Below are positions 61,710-64,000 of a stretch of DNA of 64,000 bases, in pieces; positions within the stretch are counted from its first letter, which is position 1, and each line of letters opens with the position of its first letter. Under the pieces are notes generated by a model. It made no database searches. It was not told the origin of the DNA and saw only the letters and a list, made by a program, of their open reading frames with translations. The position numbers and the translations under genes were made by a program. Location of the stretch: positions 1,552,501 to 1,616,500 of the forward strand of contig JAJTWR010000090.1 of the NCBI GenBank assembly GCA_021613335.1, written 5' to 3'. The DNA is from Whitmania pigra (taxonomy: Eukaryota; Annelida; Clitellata; Hirudinida; Haemopidae).

Positions 61710-63819
61710 ATGATTTTTGTTCTGCAAGCCTTGCTGGTCCTTGGATTTGCCACTGGACAACATTATGGTTGGAGAAGTTATTTTTGTGGAGGATATCAAT
61801 GATATGATAAAATGACATGATTGTGATGTTGATAAGCTGAAGTGCAATTGCTTTCATTTCATTCATTTAGTTTCTGGATAGTGGAAAGGTTTCCAGTAAA
61901 ACAAGAATTTGTGAACTTCAAATATTGCATCGCCTAAAATAAATGTGTTCAAATAATTATTTTGAATCATAATTTGACGTTTTTGTTGTGGTACTGAAAT
62001 TTTTTAAATACATTTCTTCTCCTCTCATGGTGATGAATTCGAATTAAAAAACAAATATCAAAATATTTGTCAATGTCTCTAATTGCTTTTCAAGCCATTG
62101 GCTCTACTTATGAATCAAATTCTAGTGCATCACTTCAGTCCGAAATTAATTATTTACAAATGAAAACGATCTTTGATAATTTAAAAGTGAAGCAGTAATT
62201 TATTTATTTTTTCTTAAAGGGGATTGTCGCACGAGATGGAATTCCTTTCCAGACTCCACCTTGAGCATTCAATCAACTCCTGCCAATCACGGCACGGAAG
62301 AAAGCTGTTTGGAAGACTGTTTGAACCTTGAAAGTTGTTTGGCCGTGAGCACCAGAAAGAATAAAGATACTTTTGACTGCTTATTCTACGAAAACATGCC
62401 TCACGATTTCAAACCGTTTCCAGAAATAGGAACAACCTTGTTTATTAAAACCTCTGTTTGCTATGGTAGGGCTTGAATAAATGTTCATCATTGTTAAAAT
62501 ACTGAACTTTACATGTTATTAAAAGAAAGAAATCATTTAAGTAATTAACTGCTTAGTTAGGAAAAGATTTGAAATTAAAAATGATAAAAATGGATAAATA
62601 ATAAGATAAAGAAATCATAATTGAATTGCATGTTGGCTTTTCGTTCAGGTTGGCTGGCTCTGTTAACAATGCGCGAAATATTTTTAAGTGGCGTCTTTAT
62701 TTAGAATATTACGCAACCTCGATGCAATTCTCGGCGTCATAAACTTAAAATCCTCTAAAAACTACTTAATTGCTATTAACATTGGTATTAATTAATAATA
62801 TTAATGTTGTTGTTATTTTTATTCTACAAATTTAATAATTACAAATAATACTTCCCCGAGCATATTTTGGACCGTTTGATTCTTTTTGGTTTTAGAACGA
62901 CGTCTATCTAAAAGAAATGATGGTGTGAAACTAGAAAAATTGCTTGAATGCCCGGGTAAATGTTAAAATTGTTTTTTATACATTTGTTTGTAATTTAACT
63001 TTGGGTTTACCATTTTGTAATTTCAATAATATTTCCATTAGCTTAAAAAACTGTTCAGATCCAATCGCAATTAATGCAGAATTGTTATAAAATGATGGAT
63101 TTAAGCACTCTTACTATTGCGAGATCAAAAAATTAACTTAATTTATTAGATTAATTATATTAATATTTGTCCTGCATTTTTTAGTCGGCTAGTAAGTTAT
63201 ACAATTTTAGCATTAATGATGTTCCTGTTCGCTTTTAGAAAAAATCAAACTCCCAGCTGTGGGCCCTCCAGGTAATAATCAGCGTTCATATATTTATTAA
63301 CTAACACCTGACTTAACTGTATTATATTATATAATATTATATTGGTAAATTAGAAACTAATTTATCAAGAAGATCATTCTTCGAGCACTAACCTAAATAT
63401 TTCTAATTTAAATAACCATTTCAAAAATACTTAACTTAAGCATTCTTAAAAATCAATTAAATTTACTTGACTTGATAAACATCGAAGTAATTACAATGAT
63501 TAATTGTAGGACCACCTGGACCGCCAGGGCTTCCAGGATCTCCTGGTGCCACAGGCCCTCCTGGATTACCAGGCATGCCTGGATCTCCCGGATCACCTGG
63601 AATGACTGGTCCAACTGGAATGATCGGTTTAATGGGAACCTCCGGTGTACCTGGTAAGTAAAATTTATTTATATTGTTCGTTTGAAAAATATTTTAAATT
63701 TTATCGTTTGGTTCTTGAAGGCCATCATAGAGGTCCAGGTCCACGAGGCCCCGATGGTTTTCGAGGATTAACAGGTCATGTCGGTCTAAAAGGGCAAACT
63801 GGCCCTACAGGACCACCAG
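61710..63819 (+). CDS. Secreted or membrane PAN-like / collagen-like protein, paralogue (partial, 3' end outside window)
   Basis: Exons seen: 61710-61767 (signal peptide [17 protein letters not shown]), 62220-62465 (six-cysteine PAN-like domain: [23 protein letters not shown]), 62896-62955 (basic linker, RRLSKRNDG), 63239-63271, 63510-63653 (16 uninterrupted Gly-X-Y triplets rich in Pro), 63721-63819 (more Gly-X-Y with one interruption at GHHRGP). Every intron is phase 1 and exon 1 ends in the same phase as in the upstream neighbour. The model is open at 63819 (donor gtacat), so further exons, perhaps a second PAN-like domain and a membrane helix as in the neighbour, would lie beyond the window. 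Nothing after 63820 in the window looks like another exon. Confidence 0.72.
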
Positions 63820-64000
63820 GTACATTACTGATTTACATGAACAGTATTCCGTGCATGGAAGCAAAATGACATGGTTTCCAAATTTCATTGAAACTACTGA
63901 CATTGCTTTATGTAAAAATTCATCAATTTTATAACTTATTTTGGTGGCATTCGCTCTTTCGCAACGGTTAAATTGTTCTGTTAAAACTTGCATAACAAAT

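Overview
This window is metazoan nuclear DNA. The genes are split by many short AT-rich GT-AG introns, microsatellites and minisatellites are abundant, and the proteins are animal families: hnRNP M, Asteroid/ASTE1, glucosidase II beta, organic anion transporters with a Kazal loop, and collagen-like secreted or membrane proteins. AT-richness, compact introns and a tandem SLCO/OATP array fit an invertebrate. A lophotrochozoan such as an annelid is my guess, but nothing in the sequence proves the phylum. Exon boundaries were placed by hand from splice consensus, reading-frame phase and protein similarity. For every multi-exon model except the frameshifted OATP copy 3, the exon lengths sum to a whole number of codons.

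Layout. 1-6.9 kb: no recognised gene. It holds simple repeats, a 33-bp and a 42-bp minisatellite, a tRNA-like (SINE-like) head followed by about 300 bp of (AAT)n, a possible TATA promoter near 4.45 kb and an unrecognised ORF pair at 5.67-6.25 kb. 6.9-10.6 kb (minus): three-RRM splicing regulator of the hnRNP M/MYEF2 type, 11 coding exons. 11.4-13.4 kb (plus): intronless Asteroid homologue (ASTE1), divergent from hnRNP M. 14.4-19.5 kb (minus): glucosidase II beta subunit (PRKCSH), 14 coding exons, with introns crowded with minisatellites. 21.3-53.6 kb (minus): five head-to-tail SLCO/OATP transporter genes sharing one intron layout. Copies 1-3 and copies 4-5 form two subgroups. Copy 3 has a frameshifted first exon, and an intron of copy 4 carries a decayed LINE on the plus strand. 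56.4-60.1 kb (plus): a complete single-pass membrane protein made of signal peptide, six-cysteine PAN/apple-like domain, short collagen segment, second PAN-like domain, membrane helix and cytoplasmic tail. 61.7 kb to the window end (plus): a paralogue of it that runs off the window.

How the genes relate. The three housekeeping genes (RNA processing, XPG-like nuclease family, ER glycoprotein quality control) are ordinary neighbours with no evident shared pathway. The OATP array is a local gene family that grew by tandem duplication and shows signs of later gene conversion. The PAN-collagen pair is a second local family, built entirely of phase-1 exons, which suggests exon shuffling. It is the least familiar architecture here and the best candidate for something undescribed.
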